A DNA stretch of 64,000 nt from contig NZ_AVBG01000006.1 of assembly GCF_000770675.1 (NCBI RefSeq), positions 1 to 64,000 of the forward strand, written 5' to 3'. The position numbers and the translations under genes are program-made. Under the pieces are notes generated by a model. That model saw nothing but the letters and a program-made list of their open reading frames with translations. It was not told the DNA's origin and made no database searches. Positions 9,772 through 19,247 of the stretch are shown one piece after another. Source of the DNA: Pontibacillus chungwhensis BH030062 (lineage in GTDB: Bacteria > Bacillota > Bacilli > Bacillales > BH030062). Position 1 is the stretch's first letter; the number at the start of each line of letters is the position of its first letter.

Positions 9772-10434
9772 TTAAAACGTCCACTTATAAAATTCTTCGT
9801 ACTTCAACAGCTTACGCCCTTCAGAATTAATTTCCTTCAGGTTCGGACTATCACGGAATTGCTTCATCATACCTTCTGCCTGAGAACGGTGAGCTTCAAT
9901 CGCTCTCATCTTACCTTCAAAGTAATCCTCAACATCACGTACGATGTCAGGTTCACCTAATAATTCACGACGATTATGCGTAATCGCTTTGGCCCACACT
10001 TCAGGACGTTTAGACTCATCCATCATTTCAACAGCTTTAATCGCTGCTGCTCCCATTGCATCGTGATCAGGGTGAACAGCATGCCCAGGATAAAAAGTAA
10101 TAACAAGGCTTGGCTCAATTTCCTCAAGACGCTGCTTTAAATCCTTGGCAACTTCATTACGATCTTCAAATTCTAACGTTTTATCACGGTAACCTAGCAT
10201 TTCTAAGTTAATATCTAACTCTTTACAAGCATCTTGTAACTCTTCCTTACGAATTTCAGGTAGCGTTTCACGATTAGCAAAAAACGGACTTCCCATATTA
10301 CGACCCATTTCTCCTAATGTTCCACAAAAATAAGTTACAGGAATGTCTTTTTCCCGGAATTCAAGAATCGTACCTGAACACCCAAACGCTTCATCATCAG
10401 GGTGTGGTAAAATTATGGCGACATGTTGACCCAT
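9772..10434 (-). CDS. bshB2: Bacillithiol deacetylase BshB2
   Basis: Zinc-dependent LmbE/PIG-L family deacetylase, 220 aa. In Bacillus it removes acetate from GlcNAc-malate to give GlcN-malate in bacillithiol synthesis and can act on related amides. Zinc and catalytic motifs HPDDEAFG near the start and GHAVHPDHDAMG near residue 115 are intact. The ATG at 10434 is preferred: GAGGG precedes it, while the start seven codons earlier lacks a site. The upstream partner yojF, 24 bases away, is the usual neighbour of the BshB2 paralogue rather than BshB1. Confidence 0.9.
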   Translation of the reverse strand: MGQHVAIILPHPDDEAFGCSGTILEFREKDIPVTYFCGTLGEMGRNMGSPFFANRETLPEIRKEELQDACKELDINLEMLGYRDKTLEFEDRNEVAKDLKQRLEEIEPSLVITFYPGHAVHPDHDAMGAAAIKAVEMMDESKRPEVWAKAITHNRRELLGEPDIVRDVEDYFEGKMRAIEAHRSQAEGMMKQFRDSPNLKEINSEGRKLLKYEEFYKWTF

Positions 10435-10458
10435 GTTGCGGTCCCTCACTTTCATTTA

Positions 10459-10806
10459 TTATTTAAACGGCGTCTCGCTAATTTCTAAAGCTACCATCAA
10501 ACGGCCTTCATTATCGTGGCCAGCCATCAACAATCGACCTTGATCATCAAGCTCCCAGTCTGTTAAACCTTCTGCATAAATCCAACCAAGTTGTGTTTTC
10601 AATCCGACACGATAAGATTCATGACCAATAATTTTTGCTTGCGTATATTTTACCTGAGCATTCCGAATAAATGCTCCTACATTATATGCGTTAGAATCAA
10701 AGTGGCGCGCATAAGCACCATTTGTGGTTTCTAAGTGAATATATACATCTTTATGCGCTAGATCCTCAAGCGCTTTTTGGACGTGATCGATTTGGATCGT
10801 TTCCAT
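10459..10806 (-). CDS. yojF: YojF family protein (DUF1806)
   Basis: Small soluble protein of 115 aa with no membrane span or catalytic motif recognised. It is the conserved companion of bshB2 (yojG) in Bacilli and is co-transcribed with it here. GAGAGGGG lies eight bases before the ATG. The motif-like segments VYIHLETTNGAYA and AFIRNAQVKYTQAKIIGH suggest an alpha/beta or beta-barrel fold. Function is unknown; an accessory role in thiol metabolism is inferred from linkage only. Confidence 0.82.
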   Translation of the reverse strand: METIQIDHVQKALEDLAHKDVYIHLETTNGAYARHFDSNAYNVGAFIRNAQVKYTQAKIIGHESYRVGLKTQLGWIYAEGLTDWELDDQGRLLMAGHDNEGRLMVALEISETPFK

Positions 10807-10891
10807 ACGACGGACCCCTCTCTAGAACTAATGTCTTTCTATACCATACCCAAAATAATGCACAATCGTCAAAGAATCTACATTTATGTAT

Positions 10892-10917
10892 ATAGAGAGA
10901 GAAAGTTCTCTCTCTAT
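10892..10917 (-). terminator. Palindromic hairpin after the Gln/Glu-repeat gene
   Basis: ATAGAGAGAGAA pairs with TTCTCTCTCTAT across two bases. It lies 10 bases past the stop at 10927. The T tract is poor, so it is a weak terminator or an mRNA 3' stabiliser. Confidence 0.5.
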
Positions 10918-10926
10918 CGGCTTAGC

Positions 10927-12207
10927 TTATAACTCTGATTTTAAATCACGCAATAATTCAACTAGGCCTCTAAGGCTCGACAATCCATCTGTACCCTCAC
11001 AAGTTGATCCGCTTCCTGTGTTGCCGTTTCCATTCCCATTAAACATAAAAGCTAAGATAGCCAGAATGAGATAGAGATTATTATCATTATAGATACGAAT
11101 GTTTGGGTTACCGATGTTTTCAAGTTTTAGGTCATCTTGGTTGTATTGGCGATTGCGTTGGTCTTGTTCCTGATCTTGCTCTTGTTCATTTTCTTGTTCT
11201 TGCTCTTGTTCGTTTTCTTGTTCTTGCTCCTGCTCTTGGTCTTGTTCATTCTCTTGTTCGTTCTCTTGTTCTTGGTCGTTTTCTTGTTCTTGGTCAAACT
11301 CTTGGTCATTTTCTAGGTCTTGTTCTTGATCTTGTTCACTTTCTTGTTCTTGTTCTTGCTCTTGCTCGTTTTCTTGTTCTTGCTCCTGCTCTTGGTCTTG
11401 TTCATTCTCTTGTTCGTTCTCTTGTTCTTGATCATTTTCTTGATCTTGTTTACTTTCTTGTTCTTGCTCCTGCTCTTGGTCTTGTTCATTCTCTTGTTCG
11501 TTCTCTTGTTCTTGGTCATTTTCTTGTTCTTGGTCTTGTTCGTTCTCTTGTTCGTTCTCTTGTTCGTTCTCTTGTTCTTGATCATTTTCTTGATCTTGTT
11601 TACTTTCTTGTTCTTGCTCCTGCTCTTGATCTTGTTCATTCTCTTGTTCATTTTCTTGTTCTTGATCATTTTCTTGTTCGTTTTCCTGTTCTTGGTCGAA
11701 CTCTTGGTCATTTTCTAGTTCTTGTTCCTGATCTTGTTCACTTTCTTGCTCTTGTTCTTGTTCATTTTCTTGTTCTTGTTCTTGGTCTTGCTCCTGATCT
11801 TGCTCTTGGTCTTGCTCCTGATCTTGCTCTTGATCTTGTTCATTCTCTTGTTCCTGATCTTGCTCATTTTCTTGTTCTTGTTCCTGATCTTGTTCATTCT
11901 CTTGTTCCTGATCTTGCTCTTGGTCTTGCTCATTTTCTTGCTCTTGGTCTTGTTCCTGATCTTGCTCATTCTCTTGTTCATTTTCTTGTTCTTGGTCGAA
12001 TTCTTGGTCGTTTTCTAAGTCTTGTTCTTGGTCTTGCTCGTTTTCCTGATCATTATCTAAATCTTGCTCTTGATCCTGCTCCTGTTCTTGCTCTTGGTCT
12101 TGTTCTTGCTCATTCTCTTGTTCTTGGTGTTGTTTCTGTATTTGTTTTTTTAGCTTTTCGAGTTCGGCTTCTAATTTGCATAAACGAACATCCTTATCAA
12201 AAGACAT
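10927..12207 (-). CDS. Gln/Glu/Asp-rich repeat protein, unknown function (possible spore coat-type)
   Basis: 426 aa in three parts. Residues 1-27 are a charged coiled-coil-like start (LCKLEAELEKLKKQIQKQ). About 325 residues follow that consist almost only of Q, E, D and N in short repeats such as QEQENEQ and DQEQDQEQ, strongly acidic and probably disordered or coiled. The last 75 residues are different: DLKLENIGNPNIRIYNDNNL, a hydrophobic YLILAILAFMF, a GNGNGN linker and a helical SLRGLVELLRDLKSEL. The ATG at 12207 has AGGAG nine bases upstream; the one at 12213 is too close. I do not recognise the family. The mother-cell-like -10 box upstream makes a spore coat role possible, but this is speculative. 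Confidence 0.75.
   Translation of the reverse strand: MSFDKDVRLCKLEAELEKLKKQIQKQHQEQENEQEQDQEQEQEQDQEQDLDNDQENEQDQEQDLENDQEFDQEQENEQENEQDQEQDQEQENEQDQEQDQEQENEQDQEQEQENEQDQEQENEQDQEQDQEQDQEQDQEQDQEQEQENEQEQEQESEQDQEQELENDQEFDQEQENEQENDQEQENEQENEQDQEQEQEQESKQDQENDQEQENEQENEQENEQDQEQENDQEQENEQENEQDQEQEQEQESKQDQENDQEQENEQENEQDQEQEQEQENEQEQEQEQESEQDQEQDLENDQEFDQEQENDQEQENEQENEQDQEQEQEQENEQEQEQENEQEQDQEQDQRNRQYNQDDLKLENIGNPNIRIYNDNNLYLILAILAFMFNGNGNGNTGSGSTCEGTDGLSSLRGLVELLRDLKSEL
11150..12130. repeat. Microsatellite-like DNA encoding the Q/E/D/N repeats
   Basis: The minus strand is built of CAAGA-, GAACAA- and CAGGAG-type hexamers arranged in larger blocks (for example the block around 11440-11500 recurs near 11560-11640). 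All six frames stay open for long distances because of the composition. Such DNA is prone to length change by slippage in multiples of six bases, which keeps the reading frame. Confidence 0.85.
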
Positions 12208-12236
12208 CAGCATTCACTCCTTTTTTTGTTATATAT

Positions 12237-12245
12237 TACTGTATG
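12237..12245 (-). promoter_or_regulatory. Possible sporulation-type -10 element
   Basis: CATACAGTA on the minus strand, 30 bases before the repeat-protein start, fits the sigma-E (CATACANT) and sigma-K (CATANNNTA) -10 consensus. No convincing -35 box is seen at the right distance. Confidence 0.35.
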
Positions 12246-12330
12246 GAGCGATCCTCAAAGTGAAAGGGTGAATGCATTAAGTCTTATGTACATTTTTACC
12301 ATTATTAGAAAGATTGGTTGAACAGACTAT

Positions 12331-12365
12331 AAAAAAAGACAGAACCTCGGGTGTAGGCTCTGTCT
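12331..12365 (-). terminator. Rho-independent terminator of uvrBA
   Basis: AGACAGAACCT pairs with AGGCTCTGTCT (one mismatch), followed on the minus strand by seven T residues. It lies 10 bases after the uvrA stop. Confidence 0.9.
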
Positions 12366-12374
12366 CTTTACTAC

Positions 12375-15251
12375 TTAGGATTTCGAAACTTTTTCACGCT
12401 GCTGCATCTTCTCTTCCATTCGTTTACGATCTCTTTCCAAAATAGGTCCTAGATAATGACCTGTGTAAGATTGGGTTTGTTCAGAAACTTCTTCAGGGGT
12501 GCCAGTTGCAATAATCTGACCTCCATTAGCTCCACCTTCAGGCCCTAAATCAAGTAGATAATCAGCTGCTTTTATAACATCTAAGTTGTGTTCAATAATC
12601 AAGACGGTTTCACCATTATCCACAAGACGTTGTAGAACCATCAGTAACCTTGATATATCATCCACGTGCAAGCCCGTCGTTGGTTCATCGAGGATGTACA
12701 ACGAACGTCCTGTCGAACGACGATGAAGCTCACTTGCTAGCTTAACACGTTGAGCCTCACCACCAGAAAGGGTTGTGGCTGGTTGACCGAGTTTAATATA
12801 CCCAAGTCCTACATCGAATATTGTAGATAGCTTCCGCTTAATTTTAGGGATCGCTTCGAAGAAATCATATGCTTCTTCGATGGTCATAGCGAGAACATCT
12901 GCAATACTTTTCCCCTTATATTTTACTTCAAGCGTCTCTCGATTATATCGCTTTCCGTCACACACTTCACACGGAACATAGACATCTGGCAAGAAGTGCA
13001 TTTCAATCTTAATAATCCCGTCGCCTCGGCATGCTTCACAACGTCCACCTTTAACGTTAAAGCTGAAACGCCCTTTTTTGTACCCTCTTATCTTCGCTTC
13101 ATTAGTCTGTGCAAATACATCGCGAATATCGTCAAAGACACCTGTATACGTAGCAGGGTTTGAACGTGGTGTTCGTCCAATTGGAGACTGATCAATATCA
13201 ATAACTTTTTCTAAATGATCCAGACCCTTTACTTCCTTATGCTTACCAGGCTTCACTTTGCTCTTATGAAGACGTTGAGCCAGGCTTTTGTGTAATATCT
13301 CATTAACCAGTGTACTCTTACCAGAACCAGACACACCAGTTACTGCCGTTAGAACACCTAACGGAAACTTAGCATTTACTTTCTTCAAGTTATTCTCTTC
13401 AGCCCCGACCACTTCGACGTAGCGGCCATCTGGTTTACGACGTTCTTGCGGAAGTGGAATAAACTTCTCCCCTGAAAGGTACTGTCCAGTCAATGACCCT
13501 TTGTCTTCCATCACTTCTTGAGGCGTACCACTTGATACAATTTGTCCACCGTGAGCTCCTGCCCCTGGTCCGATATCAATCAGGTGATCAGCAGCAAGCA
13601 TCGTATCTTCATCATGTTCAACTACAATAAGTGTGTTGTCCAAATCCCTCATATTTTGAAGGGTAGCAATAAGACGATCATTATCACGTTGGTGAAGACC
13701 GATAGAAGGCTCATCAAGTACATACAAAACGCCCGTTAATGCTGCACCAATTTGTGTGGCCAAGCGAATACGCTGTGCCTCACCGCCTGACAGAGTTCCG
13801 CCAGAGCGAGAAAGTGTTAAGTAGTCTATACCGACATTAATAAGAAAACTTAATCGATCGCAGATTTCTTTCAAAATCATGCGAGCAATCGTTTCTTCTT
13901 TCTCCGATAGCTCTACATTATCAAAGAAATGATACGCCTCATGCACAGAAAGATCCGTAACTTCTCCAATATGATTACCGTTAACAAGCACGGCTAACGG
14001 TTTCTCGTCTAAACGGTACCCTTTACACTTAGGACACTTCTTCTGGGCCATATACTTTTCCATTTGTTCACGGATGTAGTCAGAGGTTGTCTCACGATAC
14101 CTTCTCTCTACGTTTGATACGACGCCTTCGAAATAAATATGGTTTTCTCTTACCTTTCCGAAATCATTCTCGTAACGGAAGTAAATTTTTTCATCATCAC
14201 TTCCATAAAGAATGCGATCCAGCTGATACTTCGGGATATCTTTCACCGGAATATCCATGTCGATCCCGTAGTGATCACAGACACTTTTTAAAAGGTGTGG
14301 ATAATACTGTGAACTGTTTGGTTCCCATGGGGCAATGGCGTGTTGATTTAACGTTAAACTCCAATCCGGAATCACTAGTTCCAAGTCAACCTCTAACTGT
14401 GTGCCAAGTCCGTCACAGCGTGTACAAGCTCCATATGGACTATTAAAGGAGAACATACGAGGCTCAAGTTCCCCAATAGAGAATCCACATATCGGACACG
14501 CATGATGCTCACTGAATTGAAGCTCTTCACCATCCACGACGTCAACGATCAAGTGTCCTTCACCTAAACGAAGCGCTGTTTCTACAGAATCAGACAGACG
14601 TCCGGAAACACCATCTTTAATTGCAATTCGATCAATGACCACTTCTATAGAGTGTTTTTTATTTTTCTCAAGAGAGATGTCTTCTGTTACTTCACGCATT
14701 TCTCCGTCAACGCGTATTCGTACATATCCTTCTTTTTTCAAGTTTTCGAGGACTTTTACGTGTTGACCTTTGCGTCCTGAAACCACAGGAGCAAGAATTT
14801 GCATTTTGGTACGCTCAGGATATTCAAGGAGCTGATCCACCATTTGTTGAACGGTTTGAGATGTAATTTCAATCCCATGGTTCGGACAAGTTGGATGTCC
14901 CACACGTGCGTACAGAAGACGCAGGTAATCATAAATCTCTGTGACTGTCCCTACAGTAGACCGAGGGTTTTTACTCGTCGTCTTCTGATCGATAGAGATA
15001 GCCGGAGAAAGACCCTCGATCGAGTCAACATCCGGTTTATCCATTTGGCCTAAAAATTGACGCGCGTATGCAGACAGAGATTCTACGTATCGACGCTGCC
15101 CTTCCGCATAAACCGTGTCGAAGGCAAGCGAAGACTTCCCTGAACCCGAAAGTCCTGTTAGCACGACTAATTTGTTCTTCGGTATATCTATATCGACATT
15201 TTTTAAATTATGGGCACGAGCCCCTTTAACACTTATCGATTTCTGGCTCAT
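12375..15251 (-). CDS. uvrA: Excinuclease ABC subunit A
   Basis: Damage-recognition ATPase of nucleotide excision repair, 958 aa. Two ABC modules: Walker [10 protein letters not shown] (about residue 31) and GVSGSGKST (about 640), with two LSGGEAQR signatures. The zinc-binding pairs CPICG/CTRCDG and [17 protein letters not shown] are present. It follows uvrB by eight bases in an SOS-type operon and is closed by its own terminator. The start at 15251 has GGAAGGA upstream. Confidence 0.98.
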   Translation of the reverse strand: MSQKSISVKGARAHNLKNVDIDIPKNKLVVLTGLSGSGKSSLAFDTVYAEGQRRYVESLSAYARQFLGQMDKPDVDSIEGLSPAISIDQKTTSKNPRSTVGTVTEIYDYLRLLYARVGHPTCPNHGIEITSQTVQQMVDQLLEYPERTKMQILAPVVSGRKGQHVKVLENLKKEGYVRIRVDGEMREVTEDISLEKNKKHSIEVVIDRIAIKDGVSGRLSDSVETALRLGEGHLIVDVVDGEELQFSEHHACPICGFSIGELEPRMFSFNSPYGACTRCDGLGTQLEVDLELVIPDWSLTLNQHAIAPWEPNSSQYYPHLLKSVCDHYGIDMDIPVKDIPKYQLDRILYGSDDEKIYFRYENDFGKVRENHIYFEGVVSNVERRYRETTSDYIREQMEKYMAQKKCPKCKGYRLDEKPLAVLVNGNHIGEVTDLSVHEAYHFFDNVELSEKEETIARMILKEICDRLSFLINVGIDYLTLSRSGGTLSGGEAQRIRLATQIGAALTGVLYVLDEPSIGLHQRDNDRLIATLQNMRDLDNTLIVVEHDEDTMLAADHLIDIGPGAGAHGGQIVSSGTPQEVMEDKGSLTGQYLSGEKFIPLPQERRKPDGRYVEVVGAEENNLKKVNAKFPLGVLTAVTGVSGSGKSTLVNEILHKSLAQRLHKSKVKPGKHKEVKGLDHLEKVIDIDQSPIGRTPRSNPATYTGVFDDIRDVFAQTNEAKIRGYKKGRFSFNVKGGRCEACRGDGIIKIEMHFLPDVYVPCEVCDGKRYNRETLEVKYKGKSIADVLAMTIEEAYDFFEAIPKIKRKLSTIFDVGLGYIKLGQPATTLSGGEAQRVKLASELHRRSTGRSLYILDEPTTGLHVDDISRLLMVLQRLVDNGETVLIIEHNLDVIKAADYLLDLGPEGGANGGQIIATGTPEEVSEQTQSYTGHYLGPILERDRKRMEEKMQQREKVSKS

Positions 15252-15259
15252 GTATTAGA

Positions 15260-17239
15260 TCATCCTTCCGCTTTAAGTTCCAAGAGAAGATCTCGTAGTT
15301 CAGCAGCTCGCTCGAAATTCAAGTCTCTTGCTGCCTGCTTCATCTCTTTCTCCATATTTTCGATCATCTTGTCTTTTTCCTTCTTGCTCATTTTTGAAAC
15401 ATTTGGACGGTCGTCTGTCTCCTGTGTTTCTTCCGATTCAGTTGTAGCACGGATTACATCGCGAATTTCCTTTTTAATGGTTGTAGGGGTAATCCCGTGT
15501 TCTTCATTATAAGCGATCTGTTTCTCTCGGCGACGATTCGTTTCATCAATCGCAATATTCATAGAATCAGTCATCTTATCGGCATACATAATAACCTGTC
15601 CGTTTTCATTACGAGCCGCTCGCCCGATCGTTTGAATAAGAGAACGCTGTGAGCGAAGGAATCCTTCTTTATCCGCATCTAAAATGGTAACAAGCGAGAC
15701 TTCAGGAATGTCTAACCCCTCACGAAGAAGGTTAATACCGACAAGGACATCGTATTTTCCTTTACGAAGCTCTCGGATAATCTCAATTCGTTCTAATGTT
15801 TTAATTTCAGAGTGCAGATAAGCGACTTTAATGCCAATCTCTTTTAAGTAATCCGTTAGATCTTCTGACATTTTCTTCGTTAATGTGGTAACAAGGACAC
15901 GTTCGTTGCGTTCTTTCCTCATATTGATCTCGCCAATTAAGTCATCGATTTGACCCTGAATAGGGCGAACCTCAATTTTCGGATCTAATAAGCCTGTTGG
16001 ACGAATAATTTGCTCAACCATCTCTGGTGAGTGTTCTTGTTCGTATGGACCAGGCGTGGCTGAAACGTAGACAATTTGATTCAATTTCTCCTCAAACTCC
16101 TCAAAACGGAGAGGTCGGTTATCTAAGGCTGAAGGGAGACGAAAGCCATGATCAACCAGAACCTGTTTACGCGCTTGGTCTCCGTTATACATACCCCGAA
16201 TTTGCGGTATGGTCACGTGGGACTCATCAGCGATAATAAGGAAGTCATCTGGGAAGTAATCGATTAATGTATAAGGTGTCGCTCCTTTATCACGAAGCGT
16301 TAAGTGCCTTGAATAGTTCTCAATGCCTGAGCAAAAGCCCATTTCTTTCATCATTTCTAAGTCATAGTTCGTACGTTGTTCTAAACGCTGAGCTTCTAGC
16401 AATTTATTTTGATCTTTTAATTCTTTTAGGCGTTCTTGTAGTTCACGTTCTATGTTTTTGATCGCTACTTTCATTTTCTCTTCACGGGTTACGAAGTGGG
16501 ATGCCGGGAAAATAGCAACATGTTCACGATCTCCTATAATTTCACCCGTTAACGCATCTACTTCACGGATTCGGTCAATTTCATCACCGAAAAACTCAAC
16601 GCGTATGCAGTGCTCTTCTCTAGAAGCTGGGATGATCTCAACAGAATCTCCACGAACTCGGAACGTACCACGCTGAAAGTCAATATCATTACGCGCATAC
16701 TGAATATCAACAAGATCACGTAGCAACTCATCACGGTCCTTCTCCATGCCTGAACGAATAGAGAGCACCAGGTTACGATATTCTTCAGGTGAACCTAAAC
16801 CATATATACAAGATACACTGGCAACAATTAAAACATCACGGCGTTCAAACAAAGCAGATGTCGCAGAGTGGCGCAGTTTATCGATCTCATCATTGATATT
16901 AGCGTCCTTCTCAATAAACGTATCTGTAGAAGGAACATAAGCTTCCGGCTGATAGTAATCGTAATAACTAACGAAATATTCCACCGCGTTATTAGGGAAG
17001 AATTCTTTAAATTCACTGTACAGCTGACCGGCTAATGTTTTGTTATGAGCAATAACGAGCGTGGGCTTGTTAATCTCTTTCACAACGTTGGACATCGTAA
17101 ATGTTTTTCCCGTTCCTGTGGCTCCAAGTAAGGTCTGGTGCACCTTCCCCTCGTCAATGCCTTGCTTAATCTTCTCAATCGCTGCAGGCTGATCCCCCTG
17201 CGGCTCGTATTGGGATACCAATTCAAATTTGTTCTCCAA
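15260..17239 (-). CDS. uvrB: Excinuclease ABC subunit B
   Basis: Helicase-like subunit that verifies damage and loads UvrC; 659 aa. Walker A GATGTGKT, the beta-hairpin region [12 protein letters not shown], helicase motifs DESHVT and QTIGRAARN, and the C-terminal UVR domain ([21 protein letters not shown]) are all present. The start is TTG at 17239: GGAGG precedes it by seven bases and the N-terminus [17 protein letters not shown] then fits the family; the upstream ATG frame would add 16 atypical residues. A LexA-like box lies 75 bases upstream. Confidence 0.97.
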   Translation of the reverse strand: MENKFELVSQYEPQGDQPAAIEKIKQGIDEGKVHQTLLGATGTGKTFTMSNVVKEINKPTLVIAHNKTLAGQLYSEFKEFFPNNAVEYFVSYYDYYQPEAYVPSTDTFIEKDANINDEIDKLRHSATSALFERRDVLIVASVSCIYGLGSPEEYRNLVLSIRSGMEKDRDELLRDLVDIQYARNDIDFQRGTFRVRGDSVEIIPASREEHCIRVEFFGDEIDRIREVDALTGEIIGDREHVAIFPASHFVTREEKMKVAIKNIERELQERLKELKDQNKLLEAQRLEQRTNYDLEMMKEMGFCSGIENYSRHLTLRDKGATPYTLIDYFPDDFLIIADESHVTIPQIRGMYNGDQARKQVLVDHGFRLPSALDNRPLRFEEFEEKLNQIVYVSATPGPYEQEHSPEMVEQIIRPTGLLDPKIEVRPIQGQIDDLIGEINMRKERNERVLVTTLTKKMSEDLTDYLKEIGIKVAYLHSEIKTLERIEIIRELRKGKYDVLVGINLLREGLDIPEVSLVTILDADKEGFLRSQRSLIQTIGRAARNENGQVIMYADKMTDSMNIAIDETNRRREKQIAYNEEHGITPTTIKKEIRDVIRATTESEETQETDDRPNVSKMSKKEKDKMIENMEKEMKQAARDLNFERAAELRDLLLELKAEG

Positions 17240-17313
17240 GATGCAACCTCCATTCATCCATTCACTCTTATAACCGTAGTTTACCACAATCTCTCATCAT
17301 TCTAACATATACG

Positions 17314-17327
17314 CGAACAAACATTCG
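17314..17327. promoter_or_regulatory. LexA (DinR) SOS box upstream of uvrB
   Basis: CGAACAAACATTCG differs from the Bacillus palindrome CGAACNNNNGTTCG at one position. It sits in the uvrBA promoter region, consistent with SOS induction. Confidence 0.75.
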
Positions 17328-17364
17328 ACCACCCTGCTCAACTGCCCACTTTAGGCGGGTAGAG

Positions 17365-17462
17365 CAGTAAACCGTGCCAGACACCCGTTACCACTCTAAA
17401 GTACTAACGGGTGTCTGACACCCTGCACTGCTTTAAAGCACAACCGGGTGTCTGGCACGCTT
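17365..17462. repeat. Cluster of three GTGTCTGGCAC repeats
   Basis: GTGCCAGACACCCG is followed by CGGGTGTCTGACACC and CGGGTGTCTGGCACG. The first and second are inverted and separated by CTCTAAAGTACTAA, the same spacer type seen in the 37-bp array at 7534-7705. Confidence 0.8.
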
Positions 17463-17496
17463 TGTCTCTCTAATGTTATAAAGCTTTTTTATGTAT

Positions 17497-17530
17497 AAGA
17501 AAAAGCTGGTGGAGGCCACCAGCTTTTGTT
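17497..17530 (-). terminator. Rho-independent terminator of prfC
   Basis: AAAAGCTGGTGG pairs with CCACCAGCTTTT (17501-17527) and is followed on the minus strand by a T-rich tract, immediately after the prfC stop. Confidence 0.9.
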
Positions 17531-17534
17531 TTTA

Positions 17535-19109
17535 TTATTGGCTATATTGGTTGACTTCAAACAGGTCGATGAGGTCAATGTCTGGATTTTTGTCTTGGAA
17601 CCAGCGTAAGGAAAAGTCATTCTTAAAGAGAGCAAGGTAGTTCTCTTCACGATCTTTTACTAGAAGACTTCGGTCATCGAACTTGGAACGGTCCACTTGT
17701 TCGGACTTTAACCAGCGAGGAATACGCTCCCCGATATCTTCAAATCGTACGCCTACGTTGTACTCATTCTTCATACGGTACTCAAACACTTCATACTGAA
17801 GTTGTCCGACTGCCCCGATAATATATTCGTCACTGCGAAGACTGCGGAACAATTGAATAGCACCTTCTTGCACGAGCTGTTCAAGTCCTTTCTTAAACTG
17901 CTTCGATTTCATAACGTTCTCCACAACAACCTTCTTAAATACTTCAGGCGGGAATTGTGGCAGCTCTTCAAAGTGGAATGTCTCTTTCCCTTCGACAAGC
18001 GTATCGCCAATACGGTATACGTTCGGATCATAAATTCCGATAATATCACCCGCATAGGCTTCTTGGATCGTCTCCCTTGAGGAAGCAACGAATTGCTGGG
18101 TCTGTGCTAATTTAATAGACTTTCCTGTCCGATCTAACGTAACGTTCATTCCTCGTTCGAATTTCCCTGAGCAAACACGCACAAACGCTACACGGTCACG
18201 GTGCGCTGGGTTCATGTTCGCCTGAATCTTAAAGATAAAGCCTGAGAACTCTTCCTTATCAGGTGAAATCATATCCCCAGAAGCCTTACGCGGAGCAGGC
18301 TGTGGAGCCATAGAAATAAATTCCTCAAAGAATGTGCGAACGCCGAACGGGGCAAGGGCACTACCGAAGAATACAGGCGTTTGTTCTCCCTGTTGAACCG
18401 CGTCCATAGAAAACTCAACACCAGCTCCATCAAGCAGCTCAAGCTCTTCGAACGCACTTGCAAACGTCTCATCATCAGCTAGTTCAGGATGATCGTTAAT
18501 CTCATCATATGGAATAGACGTTTCGGTCTCATTACCTGTAAATTGAACGAATTGTTCATTTTGACGATCCAGGATTCCTTTAAAACGCTTGCCCATCCCA
18601 ACAGGCCAGTTCATGGCATATGTTTCAATGCCAAGCTCTCCTTCGATTTCATCTAATAGATCAAATGGATCTCGGCCTTCACGATCTAGTTTATTAATGA
18701 ACGTAAAGATCGGGATACCACGCATCTTACAAACTTTAAATAGCTTAAGTGTTTGCGCTTCAATCCCTTTCGTTCCATCTATAATCATGACTACGCTATC
18801 AACAGCTGTCAGCGTACGGTACGTATCTTCACTAAAATCTTCGTGCCCTGGTGTATCCAAGATATTTACCTGATAGTCTTTATAAGGGAAATTCATAACA
18901 GAAGACGTGACGGAAATTCCACGTTGCTTCTCAATATCCATCCAGTCAGAAGTGGCAAACTTCCCGGACTTCTTCCCTTTAACGGTACCGGACTCGCGAA
19001 TTAAGTTACCGAATAATAGAAATTTCTCTGTTAACGTTGTTTTACCAGCATCCGGGTGCGAAATAATCGCAAACGTCCGGCGCTTTTTCATTTCATTTTG
19101 TACACTCAT
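17535..19109 (-). CDS. prfC: Peptide chain release factor 3
   Basis: GTPase that recycles RF1 and RF2 from the ribosome after termination; 524 aa. G1 [10 protein letters not shown]3 DTPGHEDF, G4 NKLDRE and the RF3-specific insert after [15 protein letters not shown] are present. AGGAG lies eight bases before the ATG and the gene is monocistronic. RF3 is patchily distributed in Bacilli and is absent from B. subtilis, so this gene marks lineage content rather than the conserved block around it. Confidence 0.96.
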   Translation of the reverse strand: MSVQNEMKKRRTFAIISHPDAGKTTLTEKFLLFGNLIRESGTVKGKKSGKFATSDWMDIEKQRGISVTSSVMNFPYKDYQVNILDTPGHEDFSEDTYRTLTAVDSVVMIIDGTKGIEAQTLKLFKVCKMRGIPIFTFINKLDREGRDPFDLLDEIEGELGIETYAMNWPVGMGKRFKGILDRQNEQFVQFTGNETETSIPYDEINDHPELADDETFASAFEELELLDGAGVEFSMDAVQQGEQTPVFFGSALAPFGVRTFFEEFISMAPQPAPRKASGDMISPDKEEFSGFIFKIQANMNPAHRDRVAFVRVCSGKFERGMNVTLDRTGKSIKLAQTQQFVASSRETIQEAYAGDIIGIYDPNVYRIGDTLVEGKETFHFEELPQFPPEVFKKVVVENVMKSKQFKKGLEQLVQEGAIQLFRSLRSDEYIIGAVGQLQYEVFEYRMKNEYNVGVRFEDIGERIPRWLKSEQVDRSKFDDRSLLVKDREENYLALFKNDFSLRWFQDKNPDIDLIDLFEVNQYSQ

Positions 19110-19247
19110 TGTTCATTCTCCTATCACATGATGAACTGCTCTTTTTTACATAACAGAGGCCACACCTTGATCAAGAGATCAAATGGAGCGGCCTATACAT
19201 TTTCGTCATTCTAATTTAATCAAACATAGCACGATAAGATAGACAAG

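Noticed and set aside
9403-9775. Plus- and minus-strand frames across element copy A (and similar frames at 30563-31110, 54686-55254 and 56148-56366)
   Set aside because: They coincide with the structured repeat copies and read the same repeat in different frames in each place; no ribosome sites.
11103-12263. Long plus-strand open frame of Leu/Val/His-rich repeats opposite the Gln/Glu gene, plus several other frames in the same DNA
   Set aside because: All frames stay open because the hexamer repeats lack stop codons; only the minus frame has a ribosome site and non-repetitive ends that look like protein.
19150-19200. Possible terminator between the histidine kinase and prfC
   Set aside because: GGCC...GGCC and TTGATC/GATCAA pair only with interruptions and no T tract follows, so support is too weak to list.
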